64,000 nucleotides of DNA from NCBI RefSeq assembly GCF_052055585.1, contig NZ_CP170485.1, positions 1,178,001-1,242,000 of the forward strand, given 5' to 3'. The notes below the pieces were generated by a model. That model had not been told where the DNA came from and did no database searches. It was given only the letters and a program-made list of their open reading frames with translations. A program made the translations under genes and the position numbers. Below, piece after piece: positions 42,938 through 51,612 of the stretch. The stretch is from Oceanicaulis sp052055585 (GTDB taxonomy: Bacteria > Pseudomonadota > Alphaproteobacteria > Caulobacterales > Maricaulaceae). Numbering within the stretch: the stretch's first letter is position 1; every line of letters begins with the position of its first letter.

Positions 42938-43357
42938 ATGCGTCATGGCGTCGCCCACCGCAAGCTTAACCGCACTTCGACTCACCGTCGCGCCATGTTC
43001 GCCAACATGGCCGCATCGCTGATCGAGCACGAACAAATCGTCACCACCCTGCCGAAGGCCAAAGAGCTCAAGCCGATCATGGACAAGCTCATCACCCTGG
43101 CCAAACGCGGTGATCTGCATGCTCGCCGTCAGGCGATCTCCAAGATCCGCAACAAGGATCAGGTGGCCAAGCTGTTTGAAACCCTCGGCCCGCGTTATGA
43201 AGAGCGTCAAGGTGGTTATACCCGCGTTCTGAAAGCCGGCTTCCGTCATGGCGACAACGCCCCGATGGCAGTGATCGAGCTGGTTGATCGTGACCCCTCC
43301 GCCAAAGGCGCCGCCGACCGTGCGCGCGAAGAGGCTGTCGAGGGCGCTGAAGACTAA
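42938..43357 (+). CDS. rplQ: 50S ribosomal protein L17
   Basis: bL17 (139 residues) lies near the tunnel exit. It starts MRHGVAHRKLNRTSTHRRAM, and LITLAKRGDLHARRQAIS and the RGGYTRVLKAGFRHGDNAPM-like block are present. AAGGAG lies upstream. It is the last gene of the ribosomal supercluster and is followed 24 bases later by an intrinsic terminator. Confidence 0.98.
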   Translation: MRHGVAHRKLNRTSTHRRAMFANMAASLIEHEQIVTTLPKAKELKPIMDKLITLAKRGDLHARRQAISKIRNKDQVAKLFETLGPRYEERQGGYTRVLKAGFRHGDNAPMAVIELVDRDPSAKGAADRAREEAVEGAED

Positions 43358-43381
43358 GGTCTTCGCACTTTCACACGAGAC

Positions 43382-43415
43382 AAGGGCCGCATCCTTCGGG
43401 ATGCGGCCCTTTTCG
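43382..43415 (+). terminator. intrinsic terminator after rplQ
   Basis: A 13-base stem AAGGGCCGCATCC / GGATGCGGCCCTT is capped by a stable TTCG tetraloop and followed by TTCGTTT. It closes the alpha operon. Confidence 0.92.
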
Positions 43416-43420
43416 TTTCT

Positions 43421-43450
43421 GCGGATGCGGATGCGGATGCGGATGCGGAT
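43421..43450. repeat. tandem hexamer repeat (GCGGAT x5)
   Basis: Five perfect copies of GCGGAT run from 43421 to 43450. They lie between the rplQ terminator and the stop codon of the convergent VOC gene; the last T belongs to that stop. Such a tract can change length by slippage. Confidence 0.95.
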
Positions 43451-43800
43451 CAGGCGGAGAAACAGATCTTGTTGCCGTCCAGATCACGCACATAGGCGGA
43501 ATAGAACGGGCCGCGCTGTCCGGGCTGGCCCTCATTCAGACCGCCCAGCTCAAGCGCCAGGGCGTGGATGGCGTCGACCTGGTCCGGGGCGCCGACATTG
43601 AAACCGATCATGGTCCCGTTCCCATATGTCGCCCGCTGACCGTCAAAGGGCTCAGCGACCGCGAAGGCGTAGCCATCGCCCAGCCAGTATGTCATCCGTT
43701 CGGTCTGCGCCGCCTGAACAATGCCGAACCGGGCGAATATCGGGTCATAGAATGCGATGGCCGCCGCCATATCGTTGGTGCCTGCGACGAAGTAATTCAT
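43450..43800 (-). CDS. VOC family (glyoxalase-fold) protein
   Basis: This 116-residue protein has the paired beta-alpha-beta-beta-beta layout of the vicinal oxygen chelate superfamily. The first module opens MNYFVAGTNDMAAAIAFYD and the last strand has the family end YVRDLDGNKICFSA. The reaction is unknown; members include glyoxalases, dioxygenases and resistance proteins. ATG at 43800 opens the first strand, but GTG at 43806 has better spacing from AGGAG (8 bases), so two residues may be missing. The long upstream frame to 44040 overlaps the divergent regulator and is rejected. It is divergent from a WYL regulator, its likely controller. Confidence 0.85.
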   Translation of the reverse strand: MNYFVAGTNDMAAAIAFYDPIFARFGIVQAAQTERMTYWLGDGYAFAVAEPFDGQRATYGNGTMIGFNVGAPDQVDAIHALALELGGLNEGQPGQRGPFYSAYVRDLDGNKICFSA

Positions 43801-43854
43801 GTGCACGGCGTCTTCTCCTGTGTGCGCCTGGGGTGGAGAGGGGACGCTATTGGC

Positions 43855-43879
43855 AAATATGACCTTTTGTGTCGTATTT
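43855..43879. promoter_or_regulatory. inverted repeat, candidate operator between VOC gene and WYL regulator
   Basis: AAATATGAC (43855-43863) and GTCGTATTT (43871-43879) form 9-base arms with one mismatch across a 7-base spacer. The site lies 54 bases from the VOC start and 5 bases from the regulator start, so a bound protein could block both. The obvious candidate is the WYL regulator itself. Confidence 0.55.
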
Positions 43880-43884
43880 GATGC

Positions 43885-44619
43885 ATGGCGAGAGCAAACA
43901 CATCCAGTCGATTGCACCGGCTTGAACGGCTGACAGCGCAGCTCAAGGCCGAACCGTTTTGCATCATCAAGGATCTGGCGAAGGCGCATGGCGTGAGTGA
44001 ACGCACGCTGTTGCGGGATCTGGCAGTGCTCAGGGAGCAAGGCTTGCCAATCGAGGCGGATCGGGGACGGGGCGGAGGCGTCCGGCTCGACCGGAGATGG
44101 GGCGTCGGGCGCTTGAACCTCGACTATGCCGAGGCGGTGGATCTGCTCATCGGCATCGAAGTGGCCCAGAAGCTCGAGACACCCGTCTTCCTGGCCAATC
44201 TTGAGAGTGTGAAACGACAGCTGATCGCGTCCTTCTCGCCTGACAAGCGCGAGCGGGTTGAGGCCCTGAAATCACGTATCCTGGTCGGCGTGACCTCATC
44301 GACCCTGGTGCAAGCCAGCGCGTCTCAGTCTTCGGCGCCTGTCATCAAGGCTCTTCATCAGGCCTTTATCGACAGGGAAGGGCTTCAGGTACGCTATCAG
44401 AGAGAGGACCTGACCCTGTCTGAGCGGTTGATCGAGCCTCATTACCTGCTGCTCAAATACCCGGTCTGGTACGTGCTCGCCTATGATCACCTCAGGGAGG
44501 AGACGCGGACTTTCAGATGCGACCGCATTTTGGAGGCGCACCTGACCGATACGCGCTTCTCATTGCGTCCCAGGGCCGATTTCGAGCATGTGTGGGAAGA
44601 GGGCGCGCTGCTGGCCTGA
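43885..44619 (+). CDS. HTH/WYL-domain transcriptional regulator (YafY-type)
   Basis: This 244-residue protein has an N-terminal DeoR-type winged helix-turn-helix (about 8-68), with IIKDLAKAHGVSERTLLRDL as the helix-turn-helix followed by a Gly/Arg wing. A WYL domain follows (about 150-235); its signature reads WYV (PVWYVLAYDH) rather than W-Y-L. WYL domains are thought to bind small ligands or nucleic acids. It probably senses a compound handled by the divergent VOC protein and acts at the inverted repeat just upstream. Start ATG at 43885; no strong Shine-Dalgarno sequence is visible. Confidence 0.88.
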   Translation: MARANTSSRLHRLERLTAQLKAEPFCIIKDLAKAHGVSERTLLRDLAVLREQGLPIEADRGRGGGVRLDRRWGVGRLNLDYAEAVDLLIGIEVAQKLETPVFLANLESVKRQLIASFSPDKRERVEALKSRILVGVTSSTLVQASASQSSAPVIKALHQAFIDREGLQVRYQREDLTLSERLIEPHYLLLKYPVWYVLAYDHLREETRTFRCDRILEAHLTDTRFSLRPRADFEHVWEEGALLA

Positions 44620-44626
44620 AGGCGCG

Positions 44627-45133
44627 CTATTCGCCGCCAAGCGCCTTACGCGCCTTGGAGCGGTGCTCGTCCGTGATGGCGCCGCCCACCTGCAGGATGA
44701 TGGTGGTGAGAACCGTGCCATCGTCGGCATAGCCGATCAGCCCCAGGAAGTCGGGGATGATGTCGAAGATCCACAGGAAGTAGAGAAGCCCGAGCGCCAG
44801 CGCGGCGCGCGCCTTCAGCGGCGCATCGGGATCGCGCATGGCGTAATAGGCGGCCACCAGGTCTTCCAGAAAGGGGATCTGACGGGCGACGCGCTGAACC
44901 TTGGGCCAGAAATTGGCCTCGACCTTGGCTTCATCGCGCTCGAACTCCGCTTCGGTCCGCTCCGCGGCTTCTTCAACCCGCTGGCGGGCCAGCTCCTCGG
45001 CGCGATCAAGCGCGGTGGTGCGCCCGTCCTTGTAGAGCGGGGCGTACGCTTTCTCGGCGCGCGTCTGTATCTTGGCCAGGGCCTTTTCACCCTTGCCGCG
45101 CCTGAAGATGAAGGTCTCGATCCGGTTGCGCAT
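44627..45133 (-). CDS. YkvA-like DUF1232 protein
   Basis: This 168-residue protein has a charged, probably coiled-coil N-terminal half (about 1-75, Glu/Arg/Ala rich). The C-terminal DUF1232 region includes LKARAALALGLLYFLWIFDI and the diagnostic IPDFLGLIGYADD (P at the helix break, DD at the end), which forms one or two short membrane segments. The function of the family is unknown. GGGGGA lies upstream of the ATG. The gene ends eight bases from the end of the WYL regulator (convergent) and is divergent from the protease gene. Confidence 0.85.
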   Translation of the reverse strand: MRNRIETFIFRRGKGEKALAKIQTRAEKAYAPLYKDGRTTALDRAEELARQRVEEAAERTEAEFERDEAKVEANFWPKVQRVARQIPFLEDLVAAYYAMRDPDAPLKARAALALGLLYFLWIFDIIPDFLGLIGYADDGTVLTTIILQVGGAITDEHRSKARKALGGE

Positions 45134-45293
45134 GAGTTGTCCCCCTTGGGGCAGTATAGCTCGTTTTTGGACGGGGGCGCGACGATCTTGCGAAACCGTA
45201 ATTGCTCAGCCCCTGTTCAGACCGCTTGCGCGATCTTAAATCGGCCTGACATTTGCTTTTGTGTTTGCAGGCTTACCCTGAGGAGATTGCTCC

Positions 45294-46682
45294 ATGTTCC
45301 GAACCCTGTCGCTTGCGCTGATGACCAGTGTGGCCCTTGTCGCTCCCGGTGCGGCTCAGGAGCGGGCGGTTCCTGACAATCAGGTCCAGATGCAGTTGTC
45401 CTTCGCCCCGGTTGTGCGACAGGCCGCTCCGGCTGTGGTGAACGTCTATTCCCGACGTGTCATTGCTCAACGCACGCCCTTCGCTGGCGATCCCTTTTTC
45501 GAGCGCTTTTTCGGACCGCAAGTGCGCGAGCGTGAGGTCAATTCCCTGGGCTCGGGCGTGATCGTGGATTCCACGGGCGTTATCGTCACTAATAATCACG
45601 TGGTGCAGGGCGCTCAGGATCTTCGGGTCGTGCTGTCTGATCGCCGGGAGTTTGAGGCGGAGCTTCTCTTGGCCGATGAGCGCACCGATCTCGCCGTGCT
45701 CAAGATCAACACTGAAGAACCGCTTCCGGTCCTGCCGTTTGACGAGGCTGGCGATAGCGAGGTCGGCGATCTTGTTCTGGCCATCGGCAACCCGTTTGGT
45801 GTCGGACAGACGGTGACGAGCGGCATTGTGTCTGCTCTGGCGCGGACGGATGTCGGGATTTCGGACTATGCCTTCTTCATTCAGACCGATGCGGCGGTGA
45901 ACCCGGGCAATTCCGGCGGCGCGCTCGTGGACATGGAGGGCCAGCTGATCGGCGTGAACACGGCGATTTTCTCGCGCTCCGGCGGCTCAAACGGTATTGG
46001 CTTCGCCATTCCTTCCGAAATGGTGCGCACGGTGGTCGAGGCGGCGCTTCAGGATGGCGAGATCGTTCGCCCCTGGCTTGGCGCTCGTCTGCAGCCGGTG
46101 ACCCAGGACCTGGCGAGCTCGCTGGGGCTTGATCGCCCGCGCGGCGCCATTGTGGCGGACATCTGGGAAGGCGGGGCGGCTGATCGCGCCGGACTTGAGC
46201 AGGGCGATGTGGTGGTTGCGGTCGATGGGGTCGAGGTGAATGACGAGGTGGGCGCGCGGTTCCGTTTCGCCACTCGCATGATCGGCGATAACGCGGCGCT
46301 GACCGTCTTGCGGGACGGAGAAGAGCGTGAGCTGACCGTTGAGGCCGAACCAGCTCCGGGCGCCATAGAAGGCGCACGTATGGAGATTTCCGGAGAGAAC
46401 CCGCTTCATGGCGCCGAGCTGGTGCAGCTAAGCCCGGCCTTCAATGAGGAGAACGGCATCGATCCCTTCATGGACGGGGTGCTGGTCTCTTCGGTGGCCC
46501 GTCGCTCGGCGGCCGCCTATTTCGGCTTCCAGCCCGGCGACCGGATCCTGTCTGTGCAGGATGAGCGCGTGGACAATCTGGTCGATCTCAACCGGATCCT
46601 CCGCGAAAAGGATGGCTCAAGCAGCTGGCCGATCGAGATTGAGCGGCGGGGCGAGCGCTTCTCGCGCAATCTGTCGCTCTAG
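45294..46682 (+). CDS. Periplasmic HtrA/Deg-family serine protease
   Basis: This 462-residue protein has a signal peptide (cleavage near residue 21, GAA-QE) followed by a trypsin-like domain with the triad H102 (TNNHVV), D132 (RTDLAVLK) and S207 (NPGNSGGA). Two PDZ domains follow, at about 260-350 and 380-455. Deg proteases degrade misfolded envelope proteins. All catalytic residues are present and the length is near that of DegQ/DegS-type enzymes with two PDZ domains. Its stop shares CTAG with the stop of the convergent unknown gene. Proximity to rplQ on one side and rarA/crcB on the other is known in other alphaproteobacteria, but here an 11-kb block intervenes. Confidence 0.95.
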   Translation: MFRTLSLALMTSVALVAPGAAQERAVPDNQVQMQLSFAPVVRQAAPAVVNVYSRRVIAQRTPFAGDPFFERFFGPQVREREVNSLGSGVIVDSTGVIVTNNHVVQGAQDLRVVLSDRREFEAELLLADERTDLAVLKINTEEPLPVLPFDEAGDSEVGDLVLAIGNPFGVGQTVTSGIVSALARTDVGISDYAFFIQTDAAVNPGNSGGALVDMEGQLIGVNTAIFSRSGGSNGIGFAIPSEMVRTVVEAALQDGEIVRPWLGARLQPVTQDLASSLGLDRPRGAIVADIWEGGAADRAGLEQGDVVVAVDGVEVNDEVGARFRFATRMIGDNAALTVLRDGEERELTVEAEPAPGAIEGARMEISGENPLHGAELVQLSPAFNEENGIDPFMDGVLVSSVARRSAAAYFGFQPGDRILSVQDERVDNLVDLNRILREKDGSSSWPIEIERRGERFSRNLSL

Positions 46683-47080
46683 CCGGTTTGCGCCCATGAC
46701 GGTGTGATGAGGTCCCAGTCCAGCCAGGACCTGGCCTCATCCACATCATGAAATTGTGCGATCAGCCGGTGTTGCAGGCTGATGGTCGTGTCGATCAGGG
46801 TGTATTCAAGTTCCTGCCGCTCTGAACCGGGGTCATAGACAACGGCGATCCGTCCCATGCCGCCCTTCAGAAGAGCGGACATGGCATGCCCGAATGTCAC
46901 CGATTCCGTTTCACTGAGCTGCGAGTGCGATACGCCGGGAATGACCAGAAGCCGGATCCGGTTGCGATAAGAGCAGTTGCTTACAAACTGCAGCAGTTGT
47001 TGTGCGCCCTCATGGGTGAAGGCCTCTCCAACATCCACAATGACCCGGTCATGACCTTCTTCGATGATGCGCATGTCCAC
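46679..47080 (-). CDS. Hypothetical protein, possible STAS/SpoIIAA-like fold
   Basis: I do not recognise this 133-residue protein. It has no signal peptide or membrane segment. Alternating short strands and helices, an early beta strand (DRVIVDVGEAF) and a final helix with DVDEARSWL are reminiscent of STAS/SpoIIAA-like small proteins common in proteobacteria, but this is only a resemblance of pattern. The frame starts with GTG at 47080, and ATG at 47074 is an equal alternative; no clear Shine-Dalgarno sequence is seen. Its stop overlaps the stop of the protease gene in CTAG. Confidence 0.65.
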   Translation of the reverse strand: MDMRIIEEGHDRVIVDVGEAFTHEGAQQLLQFVSNCSYRNRIRLLVIPGVSHSQLSETESVTFGHAMSALLKGGMGRIAVVYDPGSERQELEYTLIDTTISLQHRLIAQFHDVDEARSWLDWDLITPSWAQTG

Positions 47081-47224
47081 CCGATGTGGTTATATTAAAT
47101 GACCACACTACAAGTATGCCGATAGGGCCGGGTGACAAGTGCTTTCGTTCAAGTCCGAACGCGCCAGGCTACGTCCTCATCTGAAACGGATCCACTACGG
47201 TTCAAACGGGCACGGACAGCATCG

Positions 47225-48517
47225 CTAGTCGCGCGCCAGGGCGCGCCAGGCGATGTCGCGACGGCAAATGCCCTCCGGCCAGTCAATCGCATCCACAGCC
47301 TTGTAGCAGCGCTCTACGGCCTGTTTGAGGTCGTCGCCTACGGCGGTGACGTTCAGCACCCGACCGCCATTGGCCACCAGATCGCCGGCTTCATTGGTTC
47401 CGGTCCCGGCGTGGAAGATGGAGACGCCCTCGATCTCGCCCGCCTCTTTGACGTTCGAGATGACAGAGCCCTTGTGGTAATGGCCGGGATAGCCCCGGGT
47501 CGCCATCACGACAGTGGCGGCCGGGCGGGCCTGATCAACGGTGGGCAACAATTGCTGGAAGTCCCGCTCCGGCATGCCGCCCGTGGCGCAGGCCAGAAGC
47601 GCCGGGACAATGTCATCCAGCATGGACGCCATCAGAACCTGACATTCAGGGTCGCCGAAGCGCACATTGAACTCGACGACCTTGGGGCCTTCAGGCGTGA
47701 TCATCAGACCGATATAGAGCACGCCCTGATAGGGGTGGCCGGCCTCATACAGGCCGTCGATCATGGGCGCGGAAACTTTTTCGTCGACTTCGGCCATCAG
47801 CTCGGGCGTCATCACTGGAGCAGGACAATAGGCGCCCATGCCGCCGGTATTGGGGCCTTCGTCATTATCCAGAAGCCGTTTGTGATCCTGGCAGGCGGGC
47901 AGGGTGATGCGGTTCTTGCCGTCAGTGAGCACGAAGACGCTGGCTTCCTCGCCATGCATGAACTCTTCGATCACAAGCTCGGCGGAGGCGTCGCCGAACT
48001 TGCCCGACAGCATTTCCTCGGCTTCCGCCTTCGCTTCGTCCAGCGACGGGGCGATCACAACGCCCTTGCCGGCGGCCAGACCATCGGCCTTGAGCACATA
48101 GGGCGCGTCCAGCGTGTCGAGGAAGGCCTTGGCCTTTTCCGCAACGGTGAAGCGGCCATAGCGCGCGGTCGGCACGCCGAGCTTGGCCATCAGATCCTTG
48201 GAGAAGCCCTTGGAGGCTTCAAGCTGGGCGGGCTCCCTGTTCGGGCCGAAGACGTCAAATCCGCGCGCGCGGATGCGGTCTGCGGCGCCGAGCGCCAGCG
48301 GGACTTCGGGACCGATAACAACCAGGTCGGGCTCAAGCTGCAGGACGAGTTGCTCCAGCTTCTCCACATCATCGGGCTGAACGTCAAAACAGGGGCCGAA
48401 CTGATCCATGGCCGGGCTGCCGGGGGCGGACCAGATGGTGTCCACCAGCGGGCTTTGGGAAATCTTCCAGGCGAGTGCATGCTCGCGGCCGCCCGATCCG
48501 ATGATGAGAATGTTCAT
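47225..48517 (-). CDS. purD: Phosphoribosylamine-glycine ligase (GARS)
   Basis: PurD (430 residues) joins phosphoribosylamine and glycine with ATP in the second step of purine synthesis. The N domain opens MNILIIGSGGREHALAWK; the ATP-grasp domain has VLKADGLAAGKGV and the metal-binding end EFNVRFGDPECQ. The frame extends to 48598, but ATG at 48517 follows AAGGGCGGG and gives the family start. It is divergent from xseA with 130 bases between, a common pairing in this class. Confidence 0.97.
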   Translation of the reverse strand: MNILIIGSGGREHALAWKISQSPLVDTIWSAPGSPAMDQFGPCFDVQPDDVEKLEQLVLQLEPDLVVIGPEVPLALGAADRIRARGFDVFGPNREPAQLEASKGFSKDLMAKLGVPTARYGRFTVAEKAKAFLDTLDAPYVLKADGLAAGKGVVIAPSLDEAKAEAEEMLSGKFGDASAELVIEEFMHGEEASVFVLTDGKNRITLPACQDHKRLLDNDEGPNTGGMGAYCPAPVMTPELMAEVDEKVSAPMIDGLYEAGHPYQGVLYIGLMITPEGPKVVEFNVRFGDPECQVLMASMLDDIVPALLACATGGMPERDFQQLLPTVDQARPAATVVMATRGYPGHYHKGSVISNVKEAGEIEGVSIFHAGTGTNEAGDLVANGGRVLNVTAVGDDLKQAVERCYKAVDAIDWPEGICRRDIAWRALARD

Positions 48518-48647
48518 GTCCCGCCCTTGCCGTCTTGCTGGTGAGAGGTGTGTCTGGTTCTGTGACAGGTGAATGGCCCTGACTGGCGCGCACGTCAACG
48601 GCGCCAGAGCGGTACACGTCGTCCGAATCCGCGGTTAGGGTGGGCGC

Positions 48648-50105
48648 ATGACAGACGATGCCGCCTCCAATACGCCCGAATATACGGTTTCCGAGCTCTC
48701 CAACGCCCTCAAGCGAACGGTGGAGCAGGCCTATGACCATGTGCGCGTGCGCGGCGAACTGGGCCGTGTGACGGTCGCCAAGTCCGGCCATGTCTATCTC
48801 GACATGAAGGACGACAAGGCGGTCATTGACGGCGTGATGTGGAAGGGCGTCGCCACATTGCTCAACTTCCGGCCTGAAGAGGGGCTGGAGGTGATCGCGG
48901 AGGGGCGGCTGTCCACATTCCCCGGCCGCTCGAAATACCAGATGATCATCGAGCGCATGGAGCCGGCGGGTGAAGGCGCCCTGATGGCGCTTCTGGAAGC
49001 GCGCAAGAAGGCGCTGGCGGCGGAAGGCCTGTTCTCGCCCGACCGCAAGCGCGCTCTGCCCTTCCTGCCGCGCGTGATCGGCGTCGTGACTTCACCCACC
49101 GGCGCAGTGATCCGCGATATCCTGCATCGTCTCGAGGATCGTTTTCCGACCCATGTCCTGCTCTGGCCGGTGCTGGTGCAGGGCGACAAGGCGGCGGATC
49201 AGATCGCGCACGCCATTGAAGGCTTCAACGCCATTGAGCCGGGCGGGCCGGTGCCCGTCCCGGACGTTCTGATCGTGGCGCGGGGCGGTGGCTCGATAGA
49301 GGATTTGTGGTGCTTCAATGAGGAGCGGGTGGTGCGTGCTGCAGCGGCCTCGCGCATTCCCCTGATCTCGGCGGTCGGGCATGAAACCGACACCACACTG
49401 ATCGATTACGCCTCGGACCGTCGCGCGCCGACGCCGACGGGCGCAGCCGAGATCGCCGTGCCGGTGCGTCGCGAGCTTGTGGAGCGCATCTCGACCAACT
49501 CCGCCCGCCTCATGAGCGCTCTGGTGCGAGGACTTGATCGCAAGGCGGCGGATCTGAAATCCGCCTCGCGCGGTTTGCCGACTCCCAAGGCCATGCTCAA
49601 TGAGAACGGCCAGAAGCTCGACTTCATCGCCAGCCGGCTGAATGGCGCCGCTCTGGCGGGGCTGGAGCGCAAGCAGACCCGTTTGCAGGCTGCCGCGCTG
49701 CAGATGCGCCCCTCTGCGCTCAGACGGGATCTGGTGATCAAGGGCGAGCGTTTCACACAATCCGGCGCGCGACTGGATCAGGCCTTCCGCCGGGAAGTAA
49801 GCGATCAGTCGAGGTCCCTGGCGTCACTGGGCGCCCGACTTGAGGCCCTGTCGCACAAGTCGGTGCTCAAACGGGGGTTTGCGCTGGTGAAGGACCAGAC
49901 CGGCGCGCTGGTCCGCCAGGGCGCTGCCTTGCAGGCGGGGCAGGTGGTCACGCTGGTGTTTGACGATGCAGCGCGGAACGCCGTCATTGAGGGCGCGGCT
50001 CCAACGTCATCGCCCTCTGCGCCTCCTGAAACTGCGCCTCGGCCCAAGCCTGCGCCCAAGCCGAAGAAGCGCCCGCCCAATCCGGATCAGGGCAGCCTGT
50101 TCTAG
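48648..50105 (+). CDS. xseA: Exodeoxyribonuclease VII large subunit
   Basis: XseA (485 residues) with XseB degrades single-stranded DNA into oligonucleotides and acts in repair. The N-terminal OB fold includes VRGELGRVTVAKSGHVYLDM. The catalytic region has IVARGGGSIEDLWCFNEE and VGHETDTTLIDYASDRRAPT. A long helical region precedes the C-terminal Pro/Lys/Ala-rich tail (about 450-485), which is longer than usual. xseB is not in the window. The stop shares CTAG with the convergent chemoreceptor gene. Confidence 0.97.
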   Translation: MTDDAASNTPEYTVSELSNALKRTVEQAYDHVRVRGELGRVTVAKSGHVYLDMKDDKAVIDGVMWKGVATLLNFRPEEGLEVIAEGRLSTFPGRSKYQMIIERMEPAGEGALMALLEARKKALAAEGLFSPDRKRALPFLPRVIGVVTSPTGAVIRDILHRLEDRFPTHVLLWPVLVQGDKAADQIAHAIEGFNAIEPGGPVPVPDVLIVARGGGSIEDLWCFNEERVVRAAAASRIPLISAVGHETDTTLIDYASDRRAPTPTGAAEIAVPVRRELVERISTNSARLMSALVRGLDRKAADLKSASRGLPTPKAMLNENGQKLDFIASRLNGAALAGLERKQTRLQAAALQMRPSALRRDLVIKGERFTQSGARLDQAFRREVSDQSRSLASLGARLEALSHKSVLKRGFALVKDQTGALVRQGAALQAGQVVTLVFDDAARNAVIEGAAPTSSPSAPPETAPRPKPAPKPKKRPPNPDQGSLF

Positions 50106-51505
50106 GCGGCGTTGAGCTTGCTGAGGAACACGGTCATGTCGTTCTGGAGCTGGCTTGCAAGCTGTCCGAGCGAATCCGAGGCCTGCACGACAGATTGCGC
50201 TGCGCTGCTGGTTTCTTCCGCGCCGCTTTGCACAAGCAGGATCTCTTCAGAGACAGAGCTGGCGCTGCGGGCCGTCTGATCGGTCGTCCGGCTGATCTCG
50301 GTGGTGGCGGAGCTTTGCTCTTCAACCGCGGTGGAAATGGTCACGCTGACGGTATTCACGCGCTCGATGGACGCGGTGACCGACTGTATGGCGCTGACGG
50401 CTTTCGCCACCACGCTCTGGATGTGAGAGATCTGCTGGGAGATCTGTTCGGTGGCTTTTGCGGTCTGGCTCGCCAGCGCCTTCACTTCACTGGCGACGAC
50501 GGCGAACCCTCGCCCTGCCTCACCGGCTCGGGCGGCTTCTATCGTGGCGTTCAACGCCAGCAGATTGGTCTGATCTGCGACGGTCTCGATGAGGGAGATG
50601 ATGTCGCCAATCGTATCGGCGGCCTCACTCAGCTGGACCATGGTCCGGCTGGTTTCCTCCGCTTCGGCATGAGCGCCGCTGGCGGTTTGTGAGGAGAGGG
50701 CGACGTTCTGCGCGATCATGCGAATGGCGCCATCAAGCTCGGCCGCAGACTGAGCCACCATCTGGGCGGTGACATTCGCTTCCTCGGCGGCGGCAGCGAC
50801 GGTTTCCGAACGGGAGGAGGCCGTTTGCGCCGTGCCGGACATGGAGCGGGCGGTCTCGGACAGCTCCAGCGCGGCGCTGGACACGGTGTTCACGATGGTG
50901 GAGACAGAACGCTCAAAGTCCTCAGCAAGGCGTTGACGCTCCTTGCCGCGCCGTTTGCGCATATCGCCTTCAATCGTGCTCAGACAGAGATCCATGTCCA
51001 GGAAAGCGGCCTTGGTCAGCGCCTGGATATCCGTATCCAGCTGATCAAGGGCGCCGCGGCGCATCAGGCCAGCTTGTTTCAGTCTCAGTCTGCTCAGGGC
51101 GCGTAGAAGGCCGCTGACCACTTTCTGATACGCGGCGAAATACCAGCGTTGCTCCAGACCCAGGCGCGCATGCGTCATGCCGATCCGGGTGACCGAGGTG
51201 ATGTAGTCTTCGCCAAACCGGCCGCTGCAGATTTCCATCCAGTGATCGAACTGTTTCTGCTGGGCGTGTTTGCGGATGGCGTCGTCGGGAAAGAAGGCGG
51301 CGGTTGCAGGCGTTGAAAGGACGTCCGCATAAAACTGGTCCAGAACGCCCGGCAGCGACTGCTCAATAACGGGCTTCAGCCGACGGATCGCGTCGCGGTC
51401 AGTTTCTGTAAAGTCCAGAAATTCAAGGCGGGAATTCAAATCGCACCGAATTTCGGCGCTCGCTTCGACGACATCAGCCGCGAAGGACCCAGACGCTACG
51501 CTCAT
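50102..51505 (-). CDS. Globin-coupled chemoreceptor 1 (soluble methyl-accepting protein)
   Basis: This 467-residue protein has an N-terminal protoglobin domain (about 25-180), with the proximal-histidine segment GMTHARLGLEQRWYFAAY (H112). The MCP signalling domain follows, whose hairpin tip contains DQTNLLALNATIEAARAGEA. No membrane helix is present, so it acts in the cytoplasm. Globin-coupled sensors of this layout (HemAT type) bind oxygen or other gases at heme and signal to CheA. No CheR-binding pentapeptide is seen at the C-terminus and no che genes are near. A paralogue lies directly upstream; the two are separated by a 41-bp inverted repeat. Confidence 0.93.
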   Translation of the reverse strand: MSVASGSFAADVVEASAEIRCDLNSRLEFLDFTETDRDAIRRLKPVIEQSLPGVLDQFYADVLSTPATAAFFPDDAIRKHAQQKQFDHWMEICSGRFGEDYITSVTRIGMTHARLGLEQRWYFAAYQKVVSGLLRALSRLRLKQAGLMRRGALDQLDTDIQALTKAAFLDMDLCLSTIEGDMRKRRGKERQRLAEDFERSVSTIVNTVSSAALELSETARSMSGTAQTASSRSETVAAAAEEANVTAQMVAQSAAELDGAIRMIAQNVALSSQTASGAHAEAEETSRTMVQLSEAADTIGDIISLIETVADQTNLLALNATIEAARAGEAGRGFAVVASEVKALASQTAKATEQISQQISHIQSVVAKAVSAIQSVTASIERVNTVSVTISTAVEEQSSATTEISRTTDQTARSASSVSEEILLVQSGAEETSSAAQSVVQASDSLGQLASQLQNDMTVFLSKLNAA

Positions 51506-51538
51506 AACAATAGTACCCGATGCAAGTTGCGCGCGAGA

Positions 51539-51579
51539 AAACCCTAAATATTATTACGAATCAATAATATAGAGGGTTT
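51539..51579. promoter_or_regulatory. 41-bp inverted repeat between the two globin chemoreceptor genes
   Basis: Arms AAACCCT-AA-ATATTATT (51539-51555) and AATAATAT-AG-AGGGTTT (51563-51579) pair over 15 of 17 positions around a 7-base loop. The sequence is AT-rich against its surroundings. On the minus strand it follows the stop of receptor 2 and precedes receptor 1, so it could be a terminator for one, an operator for the other, or both. Confidence 0.6.
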
Positions 51580-51612
51580 CCTTGCTCTGGCGCCCTACAT
51601 AGGGGGTCCGGT

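Noticed and set aside
43801..44040. N-terminal extension of the VOC frame to 196 residues
   Set aside because: It would overlap the divergent WYL regulator and the candidate operator, and the added residues do not look like protein of this family.
47132..48544. 470-codon plus-strand frame opposite purD
   Set aside because: purD on the minus strand has all family motifs; the plus frame is its shadow.
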